In this document: piece by piece, positions 52,015-60,132 of the stretch
Layout: each line of letters starts with the position of its first letter
Position numbering within the stretch: the stretch's first letter is position 1
Assembly (NCBI GenBank): GCA_000752215.1
Contig: CCFG01000017.1
Span: 682,001 to 746,000, forward strand
Length of the DNA stretch: 64,000 bases
Direction of reading: 5' to 3'
Origin: a bacterium MS4
Lineage (GTDB): Bacteria > Bacillota > Clostridia > Oscillospirales > Acutalibacteraceae
Translations under genes and position numbers: made by a program
Notes under the pieces: generated by a model
What the model saw: the letters and a program-made list of their open reading frames with translations, nothing else
Database searches by the model: none
What the model was told of the DNA's origin: nothing

Positions 52015-52055
52015 AAAAAAAGAGGGAAACGGATTCAGCCGTCCCCCTCTTTTTT
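52015..52055. terminator. Bidirectional terminator between degV and ruvX
   Basis: AAAAAAGAGGG (52015-52025) pairs with CCCTCTTTTTT (52045-52055); inner CGG/CCG pairing extends the stem. It serves degV on plus and, with A6 read as T6, the pyr-ruvX operon on minus, overlapping the end of ruvX. Confidence 0.9.
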
Positions 52056-52478
52056 CTGTCCCCTTTGATTTCTTCGGTAGTCCAGATAATCCTGCAGGAT
52101 GATGGTTGCGGCAACCGCGTCCACCACCGCCTTGCGCTTTTTTCCGCGCGTGTCGGTATCGTTCAGATACCCGTGGGCCGTAATGGTCGTCCCCCGTTCG
52201 TCGCGCATTTCCACCGGAACGTTTACCAGCGCCCGCAGCGCTTCGGCAAAGGCGCGGGCGTTTTGCGCGCTTTCCCCTTCGCTGCCGTCCATGTTGCGGG
52301 GCAGGCCGACCACAATCGTCCCCACGGCCCTTTCCGCGGCCTGTGCGGCGATTGTTTGTGCAAGCCGTTCCATATTGTGTTCGTTGATTACGCCCGCGGG
52401 AGAGGCCAGAAGCTCGCTTTCGTCGCACACGGCGAGTCCGGTGCGCGCCCTGCCCAAATCGACAGCCAGTATTTTCAT
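52035..52478 (-). CDS. ruvX: RuvX/YqgF family Holliday junction resolvase-like protein
   Basis: A 147-residue RNase H-fold protein: MKILAVDLGRARTGLAVCDE, VVGLPRNMDGSEGESAQ, DERGTTITA and a C-terminal KAVVDAVAATIILQDYLD. Catalytic acidic residues of the family (D7, E in the central strand, D near 110) are present. It processes 16S rRNA ends or recombination intermediates. AGAGGAC before ATG 52478 sets the start; it overlaps the histidine phosphatase gene by 4 bases, at the end of the pyr operon. Confidence 0.92.
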   Translation of the reverse strand: MKILAVDLGRARTGLAVCDESELLASPAGVINEHNMERLAQTIAAQAAERAVGTIVVGLPRNMDGSEGESAQNARAFAEALRALVNVPVEMRDERGTTITAHGYLNDTDTRGKKRKAVVDAVAATIILQDYLDYRRNQRGQKKEGDG

Positions 52479-53164
52479 GATCGTCCTCTTTTCCCGGATG
52501 CTTCCCGGCCGTTCTGCTTCCACCACACGAATTTCGCGGTGGAGGAAGTTTCCGGCGTCAGGTGGGAAGCGTCGTTCATAGAAACCACCGTACTGTACAG
52601 GTTATCGTCGAAATCAATCACGCTGACGGCGGTATTGGCGGAACCCGCCACCTGGTTGATCTGCTCAAGCGGCTGATGCAGCGCATTGCATAGGATATTG
52701 CGAATGGCGCAGCCGTGCGAAACGGCACAGACGGTTTTTCCCTGATTCTTGCGGACAATACCGGTAATGCCCTCCCACACCCTTTGATAGACCTGCCGCA
52801 TGGGCTCCCCTTCCGGCGGGGCAAAATCCCACGGGCGGTTCAGCCAGGTATCCAATTCGTTTGGAAAGCGTTCGGCCATCTCCTCCCAGAGCCGGCCCTC
52901 CAGAACCCCGCCGCTGATTTCACGCAGGAGCGGTTCCACCTGAATGGGAAGATCGTGGAAACGGTTGATCGCCTGCGCCGTTTTATACGCCCGCTGTAAC
53001 GGGCTGGAGTAAATCGCGTCGATCGGCATATTGCGGCACCGGATGCTCAAAAGGTCAAGCTGCGCTTCGGCGCTTCCGGCAATATCGCAGTCGATGCTCC
53101 CCTGAAAAACGCCTCTCGTGTTTCCCAGCGCTTCGCAGTGGCGCACAAGTATGATTCGTGTCAT
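52475..53164 (-). CDS. Histidine phosphatase superfamily protein
   Basis: A 229-residue phosphatase with the catalytic RHG motif written RHCE (ILVRHCEALGN, residues ~5-15), SSPLQRAYKTAQAI (second arginine), a glutamate in EISGGVLEGRLWEEM and the second catalytic histidine in CAVSHGCAIRN. RHC in place of RHG is a slight oddity. Substrate is unknown (phosphoglycerate mutase-like or CobC-like). It is placed between pyrD and ruvX on the same strand. Confidence 0.88.
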   Translation of the reverse strand: MTRIILVRHCEALGNTRGVFQGSIDCDIAGSAEAQLDLLSIRCRNMPIDAIYSSPLQRAYKTAQAINRFHDLPIQVEPLLREISGGVLEGRLWEEMAERFPNELDTWLNRPWDFAPPEGEPMRQVYQRVWEGITGIVRKNQGKTVCAVSHGCAIRNILCNALHQPLEQINQVAGSANTAVSVIDFDDNLYSTVVSMNDASHLTPETSSTAKFVWWKQNGREASGKRGRS

Positions 53165-53183
53165 TGTGTCATTCTCCTGTTTT

Positions 53184-54101
53184 TTATGATTCCCATGGGA
53201 TCATCTTTCCCGTCAGCTCGGCTGCTTTGGCAATATGGTTCCTGTCCAGATATTCGTTGAGCCCGTCCAGTATTTTCACCGGGGCGTACGGGTCGGTAAA
53301 AAGCACGGTCCCGATCTGCAGAGCGGAAGCACCGGCCAGAAGCATCTCTACAGCGTCCTGCCATTTGGAAATACCACCCATTCCGATTATAGGGATTTTT
53401 ACCCTTTGATATACCTGACTGACCATCCGGACAGCCACCGGAAGCAGCGCCGGGCCGGAAAGCCCGCCTGTATTGTTGCGGATGACCGGCCTGCGGGTAT
53501 GAATGTCGATGCGCATGCCGGTCAGGGTGTTGATCATGGAAATCGCGTCGGCGCCCGCGCTTTCTGCCGCCGCGGCAATTTCGCCGATATCGACGACGTT
53601 CGGGGACAGCTTGACCATCAGCGGTTTTTTACAGTACTTCCGCACCGCCGCTATGATGCTCTCCACTCCGGCACAGCTGGTGCCGAACTGCACGCCGCCC
53701 TGTTTGACGTTGGGACAGGAAATATTCAGCTCTATCATATCCACTTCGGTCTCGGAAAGCTTTTCCGCCATCCGGCAGTAGTCCTCCGGCGTATTGCCCG
53801 CGATGTTCGCGATAATCACCGTTCCCTGCTGTTTCAGCCACGGCAGATCATATTCGATAAAATGGTCCACACCCGGATTCTGGAGACCGACGGCGTTCAG
53901 CATCCCGCCCGGCGTTTCCGCAATGCGCGGCGGCGGGTTGCCGGGGCGCGCGGTAAGCGTGATCCCCTTGCAGGAAATTCCCCCCAGAGTGCCGAGCGGA
54001 TAAAATTCGCTGTATTCACGGCCGAAGCCGAAGGTGCCGGACGCCGCGACAATCGGATTTTGAAACGCAACGCCCGCAATGTTTACCCGTAAATCCGCCA
54101 T
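53184..54101 (-). CDS. pyrD: Dihydroorotate dehydrogenase, catalytic subunit (type 1B)
   Basis: A 305-residue FMN TIM barrel: NPIVAASGTFGFGREYS, CKGITLTARPGNPPPRIAETPGGMLNAVGLQNPG (in part NPPPRIAETPGGMLNAVGL), ELNISCPNVKQGG with the catalytic cysteine, and IPIIGMGGI. The adjacent pyrK identifies the NAD-linked type 1B enzyme. It oxidises dihydroorotate to orotate. GGAGGG before ATG 54101 sets the start, three bases after pyrK. Confidence 0.96.
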   Translation of the reverse strand: MADLRVNIAGVAFQNPIVAASGTFGFGREYSEFYPLGTLGGISCKGITLTARPGNPPPRIAETPGGMLNAVGLQNPGVDHFIEYDLPWLKQQGTVIIANIAGNTPEDYCRMAEKLSETEVDMIELNISCPNVKQGGVQFGTSCAGVESIIAAVRKYCKKPLMVKLSPNVVDIGEIAAAAESAGADAISMINTLTGMRIDIHTRRPVIRNNTGGLSGPALLPVAVRMVSQVYQRVKIPIIGMGGISKWQDAVEMLLAGASALQIGTVLFTDPYAPVKILDGLNEYLDRNHIAKAAELTGKMIPWES

Positions 54102-54103
54102 GC

Positions 54104-54868
54104 TCATCCCTCCCACATGACCGTTTCAGAATCAAAAACCGGACCGTCCTTACAGACATGGCCGTAAAATTCCGTTCCGTCTTTCTTCAGCCTGCACGCA
54201 CAGCCAAGGCACGCTCCGATTCCGCAGGCCATGCGCTCCTCCAGGGAAATCTGGCACGGCACCCCGCGCGCGGCGGCGATCTTACACACCACTTTCAGCA
54301 TGGGAACGGGGCCGCAGGCAAAAACGGCGGTAAAATCCAATCCTTTGAGCAGGTCGGTCACAAGTCCGTGGTAGCCGAAGGAGCCGTCGTCGGTCGCAAC
54401 CAGCACCCGGTTTCCGCTTTTCTCAAAATCCTCTTTCAGGATGATGCTTTCCTCATTGCGGAAGCCCGTGAGAACCGCCGCATTTTCACCAAAAGCCTTC
54501 GCCGCCTCCAGAAGCGGCGGAACGCCGATGCCTCCTCCGACAAATACTGCCTTTTGTCGGGTATTTCCGAGGGAATATCCGTTTCCCAGCGGCGCAAGGA
54601 TGTCCAGCGTATCGCCGGGGCATGTGTCCGCAAGCCAGGCGGTGCCTTCCCCGCGAATCTGGAAAACAAAGCGCAGGGTTCCTGCCGTGCGGTTGATTTC
54701 ACAGATGGAAATGGGGCGGCGCAGGGTTTTCCCCGGCACATAAAGTTGGGCAAACTGCCCTGCCGACGCGGCCTCGGCCAGCTTGCCCGCCTCCACGGTC
54801 AGGTCGAAAACATCGGCGGTCAGCTGCTTTTTTTCTGTAATTTTGCAGAGCATTACATCGTATTTCAT
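54104..54868 (-). CDS. pyrK: Dihydroorotate dehydrogenase electron transfer subunit
   Basis: A 254-residue ferredoxin-reductase-like protein: FAD domain with LRRPISICEIN, NAD part with VFVGGGIGVPPLLEAAKAF, and the C-terminal [2Fe-2S] cysteines in ERMACGIGACLGCACRLK and GHVCKDGPVF. It passes electrons from PyrD to NAD+. The frame extends to 54997, but AGGGGAG before ATG 54868 sets the start. Confidence 0.96.
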   Translation of the reverse strand: MKYDVMLCKITEKKQLTADVFDLTVEAGKLAEAASAGQFAQLYVPGKTLRRPISICEINRTAGTLRFVFQIRGEGTAWLADTCPGDTLDILAPLGNGYSLGNTRQKAVFVGGGIGVPPLLEAAKAFGENAAVLTGFRNEESIILKEDFEKSGNRVLVATDDGSFGYHGLVTDLLKGLDFTAVFACGPVPMLKVVCKIAAARGVPCQISLEERMACGIGACLGCACRLKKDGTEFYGHVCKDGPVFDSETVMWEG

Positions 54869-54870
54869 GC

Positions 54871-55821
54871 TTAACGGCTCCCCTTCTGCGGGAGGGAAAT
54901 CGCGCCGATTTCCTTTACGATTTCGTCGCGCATCCGCTTTGCCTCCTGCTCGGCCGCCCGGGCGTAGTCCGTTTCCGGCGCGCCGCTCTTTTTCCACGCG
55001 GTCATAATGGAGCGGGACGCGTTGACCACCGCGCCCAGGCCGTTTTTGTCAAACGCCGGGGCAACGTCCTTTGCGCCGCCGCCCTGCGCGCCGTAGCCGG
55101 GCACCAGAAGAAAGGTCCGGGTCAAATCGCGGCGCAGCTCCGCCAGCTGTTCGGGATAGGTCGCGCCCACCACCGCGCCGACGCCGGAATATCCGTACTT
55201 GCCCGGCAAGCCTTCGCCCCACTGCTCGCAAAGATGCCCAACGGTACCGTAAAGCGTTTCCCCGCCTTCAAAGATCTGGTTCTGCAGCTCGCCGGAGGAA
55301 GGGTTGGAGGTCTTTACCAGCACGAAAATCCCCTTGTCCTGCGCCCCGCAAATGTCCAGCAGAGGGGTAATGCCGTCGGAGCCGAGATAGGGGTTGACGG
55401 TCAGCGCGTCGCCGCCGAACGGAACGTGGGTCCGCTCTCCGACCGTGACCGTGCCGAGGTGCGCCGCGGCGTACGCCTGCATGGTGGAGCCGATGTCGTT
55501 GCGCTTGCCGTCGGTAATGACAAACAGCCCCTTGTCCTTTGCGTAGGCGATCGTATCGTACAGGGCCTTTACACCGTGCCATCCGTACATTTCATAATAG
55601 GCGCATTGGGGCTTTACGGCGGGCACGACGCCGCGCAGAGCGTCAATCAGCCCTTTGTTGAACTCCAGAATCGCGTTGGCCGCCCCTTCCAGCGTTTCGC
55701 CGTACCGGGTAAAGGCTTCCTCCTTTATAAAGTTCGGAACATAGTCAAGCAGGGGGTCCAGTCCCGCTACCGTGGGGTTTTGCAGCTTTACGATGCCTTC
55801 TAGTAATCTGTCCAGTGCCAT
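54871..55821 (-). CDS. pyrF: Orotidine 5'-phosphate decarboxylase, type 2
   Basis: A 316-residue enzyme, the size of the longer (type 2) OMP decarboxylases. Features: VAGLDPLLDYVPNF, AVKPQCAYYEMYGWHG, FVITDGKRNDIGSTMQAYA (catalytic D-K-x-x-D), VNPYLGSDGITPLLD and FLLVPGYGAQGGGAKD. It makes UMP. GGAGG seven to eight bases before ATG 55821 sets the start. Second in the pyrC-F-K-D order, with two-base gaps to pyrK. Confidence 0.96.
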   Translation of the reverse strand: MALDRLLEGIVKLQNPTVAGLDPLLDYVPNFIKEEAFTRYGETLEGAANAILEFNKGLIDALRGVVPAVKPQCAYYEMYGWHGVKALYDTIAYAKDKGLFVITDGKRNDIGSTMQAYAAAHLGTVTVGERTHVPFGGDALTVNPYLGSDGITPLLDICGAQDKGIFVLVKTSNPSSGELQNQIFEGGETLYGTVGHLCEQWGEGLPGKYGYSGVGAVVGATYPEQLAELRRDLTRTFLLVPGYGAQGGGAKDVAPAFDKNGLGAVVNASRSIMTAWKKSGAPETDYARAAEQEAKRMRDEIVKEIGAISLPQKGSR

Positions 55822-55890
55822 GGTGGTTCCTCCGTTTATTCTTTTATTAAATGGCGGCTTGCCCTCGGTTGGGCAGGCCGTCATAAGCCC

Positions 55891-57174
55891 TTATTGCAAG
55901 CCTGTATCTTCAAAGACGATTTTACCCCGGCAAATCGTTTTTTTCACTTTCCCGGTCAGCTCCCTGCCCTTAAAGACGGCGTTCCTGCTTTTGCCGTGCA
56001 GCCGGTCGGGGTCGACCGTCCAGCGCTCGCCGGGGTCGAACAGCACAAGGTCGGCGGGCGCTCCCGCCGCCAGCGAGCCCGCCGGAATTCCCAGCAGGGC
56101 AGCGGGCGCGGCACTCATCAGGCGAAGAAGCTCCGGCAGCGTGAGAAGCCCGCGGTTCACAAGGCAGGTGATGCCTGCGGCAAGGCTTGTTTCCATCCCG
56201 ATGCTCCCGTTCGGCGCGGAAAAAAAATCGGACTTCTCCGCCAAGGTATGCGGCGCGTGGTCGGTCGCGATCGCGTCAATCGTGCCGTCGCGCAGCCCTT
56301 CGATCACCGCCAGCCGGTCCTCTTCCGTACGGAGCGGGGGACTCATGCGGTAATCCGCGTCGCGGCTCAGCAGCTCGTTTTCCGTCAGCGCGAAATAGTG
56401 GGGCGCGGTCTCCGCCGTAACCCTGACACCGCGCCGCTTCGCGTCGCGGACAAGCGCGACGGAGGTTTTCGTGCTGACGTGACAGATATGCACCGGAACG
56501 CCGTAAGCCGCCGCAAGCGCGATTTCCCGCGCGGTGCCGCAATCCTCCGCGGCGGCGGGAACTCCCTTTACCCCCAGCCTTTCCGAAACGGCTCCTTCGT
56601 TGAGTTTCCCTCCCTGCGACAGGAACAAGTCCTCGCAGTGGGAAACCACCCTCATATCCAGTTCGGCGGCAAGGCGCAGAGCCCGCGCCATCAGCAGGGT
56701 ATTGACCACGGGCCGTCCGTCGTCGCTCAGCGCGACGGCCCCGGCGCTTTTGAGCGACGCTAGATCGTTCAGTTCTTCGCTTTTCAGGCCTTTTGTAATC
56801 GCCGCCGCGACATACACCCTCGCGTCGGCACTTTGTGCTTTATCCCGGATATACCGCACCGTTTCGGGGGTATCGACTGTTGGTTCGGTGTTGGGCATGC
56901 ACAAAAGGCTGGTGACCCCTCCCGCGGCGGCGGCACGACAGCCGGTCAGAATATCTTCCTTTTCGGTAAATCCCGGGTCGCGCAGATGGACGTGCATGTC
57001 CACCAGACCGGGCGCGGCGACCAGTCCCCGCGCGTCAATCGCCTTAGCGTCCGTACAGGGGATTTCCCCGCCGACGGCGGCGAAAACGCCGTCCGTGATC
57101 AGGATATCCCCCGTTTCATCCGTCGCGTTCGACGGGTCAAGAAGCCTTGCGCCGCGAATGAGCAGTCTGTTCAT
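55891..57174 (-). CDS. pyrC: Dihydroorotase
   Basis: A 427-residue amidohydrolase: LVDMHVHLRDPGFTEKEDILTG (metal histidines HxH; type I dihydroorotase), ALSDDGRPV, HICHVSTKTSV, APHYFALTENEL and ATDHAPHTLAEK with the catalytic aspartate. It cyclises carbamoyl aspartate in pyrimidine synthesis. First gene of the minus-strand pyrCFKD operon. No PyrR attenuator or other leader structure was seen in the 150-base gap upstream. Confidence 0.96.
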   Translation of the reverse strand: MNRLLIRGARLLDPSNATDETGDILITDGVFAAVGGEIPCTDAKAIDARGLVAAPGLVDMHVHLRDPGFTEKEDILTGCRAAAAGGVTSLLCMPNTEPTVDTPETVRYIRDKAQSADARVYVAAAITKGLKSEELNDLASLKSAGAVALSDDGRPVVNTLLMARALRLAAELDMRVVSHCEDLFLSQGGKLNEGAVSERLGVKGVPAAAEDCGTAREIALAAAYGVPVHICHVSTKTSVALVRDAKRRGVRVTAETAPHYFALTENELLSRDADYRMSPPLRTEEDRLAVIEGLRDGTIDAIATDHAPHTLAEKSDFFSAPNGSIGMETSLAAGITCLVNRGLLTLPELLRLMSAAPAALLGIPAGSLAAGAPADLVLFDPGERWTVDPDRLHGKSRNAVFKGRELTGKVKKTICRGKIVFEDTGLQ

Positions 57175-57325
57175 TCATTCCCTCCGTTCTTTCAGTATTA
57201 ACTTTTTGACAATTATGTCGTATTTTATACAAATAGTAAATCGTTTTCCCGTATTTCGGGCTTTTCTGACGCCGGACGGAGCCATTCAGCCGGAACAGAC
57301 AAGTTCCTTAACTTTTCAGGGAGAG

Positions 57326-58096
57326 TTAAGGGAAAACAAAAAACTTTGTCAATGCCAGCAGCTCCCGCGCGTAGCAGGAGGAAAAAATGTACCACGGCGT
57401 CGGCGCGCTGACGGGATAGGACGTAATTTTCAGCCCGGCGGCGATTTTGCCCGCGCGGTACTGGTGGTAGTCGTCCGTGACGATCGCCATTACGGGATTC
57501 AACCCGTTTTTTTCTATCAGCGCCTGTGAATTGCTCAGGTTTTCCTGCGTGGAAACAGACGTATCCTCCGCCAGAATCCTGGAAGCGTCGATCCCGTTTT
57601 TCACAAGATGCTCCCGGATCGCGGAAGCTTCCGTCACCAGTTCGCCTTTTCCCTGCCCGCCGCTGGCGATGCATTTCGCGTTGGGATGGTCTTTCAGATA
57701 CGCGGCCGCTGTTTCTATTCTCAACCGCAAATCCGCGCTCGGCGCGGTGCCGCTTACCTTGCTGCCAAGCACGACCACCGTCGCGTCCGCCGGCGGGGCG
57801 GCCTGTCCCGCTCCCGCACCGTAAATCATCAGCCCGGTCAGCACCGCGGCCCACAGCACCCCGGCACAAAACAGGACCAGCACGGCACGGCAAAAGACGC
57901 GGAGCCCTTTGGAGCTTTTACATTTCCGGCCGATCGCGCCGGAAAACACGGCGGTAAGGAAAAGGAGGACGGATACGGCGATTCCAAACGCATTGCCGAT
58001 ATTCAGCACACCCCAATGAATCGGAATCAGAAACCAGACAAGCCCTCCAAGGGAAACCGCCGTCGCTAAAATTTTTACAATCCGTTTTTTCATCAT
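57326..58096 (-). CDS. YdcF/DUF218 family membrane protein
   Basis: A 256-residue protein. Three N-terminal membrane segments (~5-25, 30-50, 65-90) precede a DUF218 domain (~100-250): ATVVVLGSKVSG, LRIETAAAYLKDHPNAKCIASGGQG, SRILAEDTSVSTQENLSNSQ and MAIVTDDYHQYRAGKIAA. The domain is shared with SanA and YdcF, linked to envelope integrity; activity is unproven. GGAGG before ATG 58096 sets the start. Just after its stop a CCTTAACT/AGTTAAGG hairpin may terminate it. Confidence 0.88.
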   Translation of the reverse strand: MMKKRIVKILATAVSLGGLVWFLIPIHWGVLNIGNAFGIAVSVLLFLTAVFSGAIGRKCKSSKGLRVFCRAVLVLFCAGVLWAAVLTGLMIYGAGAGQAAPPADATVVVLGSKVSGTAPSADLRLRIETAAAYLKDHPNAKCIASGGQGKGELVTEASAIREHLVKNGIDASRILAEDTSVSTQENLSNSQALIEKNGLNPVMAIVTDDYHQYRAGKIAAGLKITSYPVSAPTPWYIFSSCYARELLALTKFFVFP

Positions 58097-58159
58097 TTCC
58101 GCCTCCTTTCGTCCGTTTAATGCCATCGCAGAAACGAATTTCGCATCAGTAGCGCATAT

Positions 58160-58262
58160 ACCTTCCTCAGGAAGGTGACACGCCGGATGGAGTATCCCCG
58201 TCAGATTTCCAGGGAACTCCCTCAGTCAGGCTTCGCCTGCCAGCGCCCTCAAGGAGGGAGCC
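58160..58262. repeat. Dispersed double-hairpin repeat, copy B
   Basis: Contains CCTTCCT-CA-GGAAGG followed by GTGACACGCC (58162-58185) and then CTCCCT...AGGGAG arms around CAGGC-TTC-GCCTG (58218-58261). The 25-base core 58220-58244 is identical to copy A at 12805-12829. The two hairpin modules are in the opposite order to copy A. It lies in the gap between the hydrogenase operon and ydcF. Confidence 0.75.
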
Positions 58263-58369
58263 AAAAAGAAGTTGCGCAATTTTATCGACAGTCTAAGCCA
58301 CTTTGTGGCTATTATACCATAATTCCCATAAAAATGCCTCCGAACTTTTCGTCCGGAGGCATTGGTGAT

Positions 58370-60118
58370 TTAGTACTTTTTACGGGGCACGTAGCTTGTG
58401 TGCAGAATTTCATGGGCCTTATGGCTGCCCGGCTTCTCAAAGAATTCTTCATAGACCATTTTGATGAGCGGGCTGTCATGGCTCTTGCGCAGGGGCAGGT
58501 TTCTGTCTTCCTCGTAAAGCGCCTTTGCCCTCTCCGCCTTCAGGTCGGTAAAGCTGCGGACGTCCGCAGGCTGGATCGGCTGGCCGCCGCCGTTGATGCA
58601 GCCACCGGGGCAGCACATGATCTCAATGAAGTGATAGCCGCCTTCGCCGTTTTTGACCTTTTCAAGGACTTTGTTGGCATTGTTCAGGCCGCTGACCGCG
58701 GCGACCTTTACATCCATGCCGCCGACATGATAAACCGCCTCTTTCATGCCCTCCATTCCGCGCACCTCGGTATAGTCCACGGAATCAAGGCTTCTGCCCT
58801 CCAGTGTGTCGGCCGCCGTTCTGAGCGCGGCCTCCATCACGCCGCCGGTCGCGCCGAAAATCGCCGCGGCCCCGGTGGAAACGCCCAACGCGGGGTCGAA
58901 ATCCTCGTCCGGCAGACGGTTGAAGTTGATATGGGCCATATTGATCAGACGCGCGAGCTCGCGGGTCGAAATCGCGATGTCGGTGTCGGGGATTCCTTCA
59001 CCGGCTCCGTCCTGATCTTCGCGTTGGACTTCGAATTTCTTCGCGACGCAGGGCATTACGCTGACGACCACGATCTTTTCCGGATCGATGTTGTTCTTCT
59101 GCGCGTAATACGTCTTGATGACCGCGCCGGTCATCTGCTGCGGGGATTTGCAGGAGGAAACGTTGGGAAGCAGCTCCGGATAATAGTATTCGCAGAATTT
59201 GATCCAGCCCGGGGAGCAGGAGGTGATCAGCGGCAGCGGGCCGCCGTTCTGTACGCGCTCAAGCAGCTCATTGGCCTCTTCCATGATGGTGAGGTCGGCG
59301 CCGAAGTCCGTGTCAAACACCTTGTCAAAGCCCAGGCGGCGCAGAGCGGCAACCATTTTGCCCTTGACGTTGGTGCCGACCGGAAGACCGAAACACTCGC
59401 CGAGCGTTGCGCGGATGGCGGGCGCGGTCTGTACGACCACGTACTTTTCCGGATCGTTCAGCACGGCCATTACCTCGTCGCACTGGTCGCGTTCGGTCAA
59501 AGCGCCGGTCGGGCAGCTCACGATGCACTGGCCGCAGGAAACGCAGGGAACGTCGTTGAGCGGTTTTTCAAAGGAACAGGCGATATGCGTATCAAAGCCG
59601 CGGCAGTTCGGGCCGATGACGGCGACATGCTGGTCCGCGCAGGCCGCCACACAGCGGCGGCAGAGGATGCATTTCGAGTTGTCGCGGATCAGGTGCAGGG
59701 TCGACTCGTCCCTGGTCGCGTCCGGCCTGACCCCGTCGAAACGGTCGGTCTGCTCCACGCCCAGCTCGTTGCACAGGGTCTGGAATTCACAGGTACCGCT
59801 GCGCCTGCAGGCCAGACAGTCCCTGTTATGGACCGAAAGCAGCATTTCCAGCGTCATTTTTCTGGACCGCTGGACCTTGGCCGTATTGGTCTGAACCTCC
59901 ATCCCCTCATTCACCGGATAAACGCAGGAAGCAACCAAAGAGCGCGCGCCCTTTACCTCTACTACGCACATACGGCAGGCACCGATCTCATTGATCCCTT
60001 TCAGGTAGCATAAGGTCGGAATATCAATCCCGGCAAGCCTTGCCGCCTCCAAAACCGTGGAATCAGCCGGCACTGAGAGGGGCATGCCGTTTATTTTTAT
60101 ATTGACCGTATTTTCCAT
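58370..60118 (-). CDS. hndD: [FeFe] hydrogenase catalytic subunit, NADH-dependent (group A)
   Basis: A 582-residue enzyme: N-terminal [2Fe-2S] domain (residues ~1-75), His-ligated cluster region (HNRDCLACRRSGTCEFQ), two [4Fe-4S] clusters (CILCRRCVAAC, CVSCGQCIVSCPTGAL), then the H-cluster domain with TSCSPGWIKF (L1), MPCVAKKFE (L2) and EIMCCPGGCINGGGQP (L3). A small-subunit region ends the chain. It reduces protons to H2 or bifurcates electrons with HndA-C. AAGGAGTG before ATG 60118 sets the start; last gene of the operon. Confidence 0.97.
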   Translation of the reverse strand: MENTVNIKINGMPLSVPADSTVLEAARLAGIDIPTLCYLKGINEIGACRMCVVEVKGARSLVASCVYPVNEGMEVQTNTAKVQRSRKMTLEMLLSVHNRDCLACRRSGTCEFQTLCNELGVEQTDRFDGVRPDATRDESTLHLIRDNSKCILCRRCVAACADQHVAVIGPNCRGFDTHIACSFEKPLNDVPCVSCGQCIVSCPTGALTERDQCDEVMAVLNDPEKYVVVQTAPAIRATLGECFGLPVGTNVKGKMVAALRRLGFDKVFDTDFGADLTIMEEANELLERVQNGGPLPLITSCSPGWIKFCEYYYPELLPNVSSCKSPQQMTGAVIKTYYAQKNNIDPEKIVVVSVMPCVAKKFEVQREDQDGAGEGIPDTDIAISTRELARLINMAHINFNRLPDEDFDPALGVSTGAAAIFGATGGVMEAALRTAADTLEGRSLDSVDYTEVRGMEGMKEAVYHVGGMDVKVAAVSGLNNANKVLEKVKNGEGGYHFIEIMCCPGGCINGGGQPIQPADVRSFTDLKAERAKALYEEDRNLPLRKSHDSPLIKMVYEEFFEKPGSHKAHEILHTSYVPRKKY

Positions 60119-60132
60119 GATGGCACACTCCT

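Noticed and set aside
57175-57325. A PyrR attenuator before the pyrimidine operon.
   Set aside because: No PyrR-binding loop or terminator/antiterminator pair could be seen; only the hairpin at the end of ydcF.
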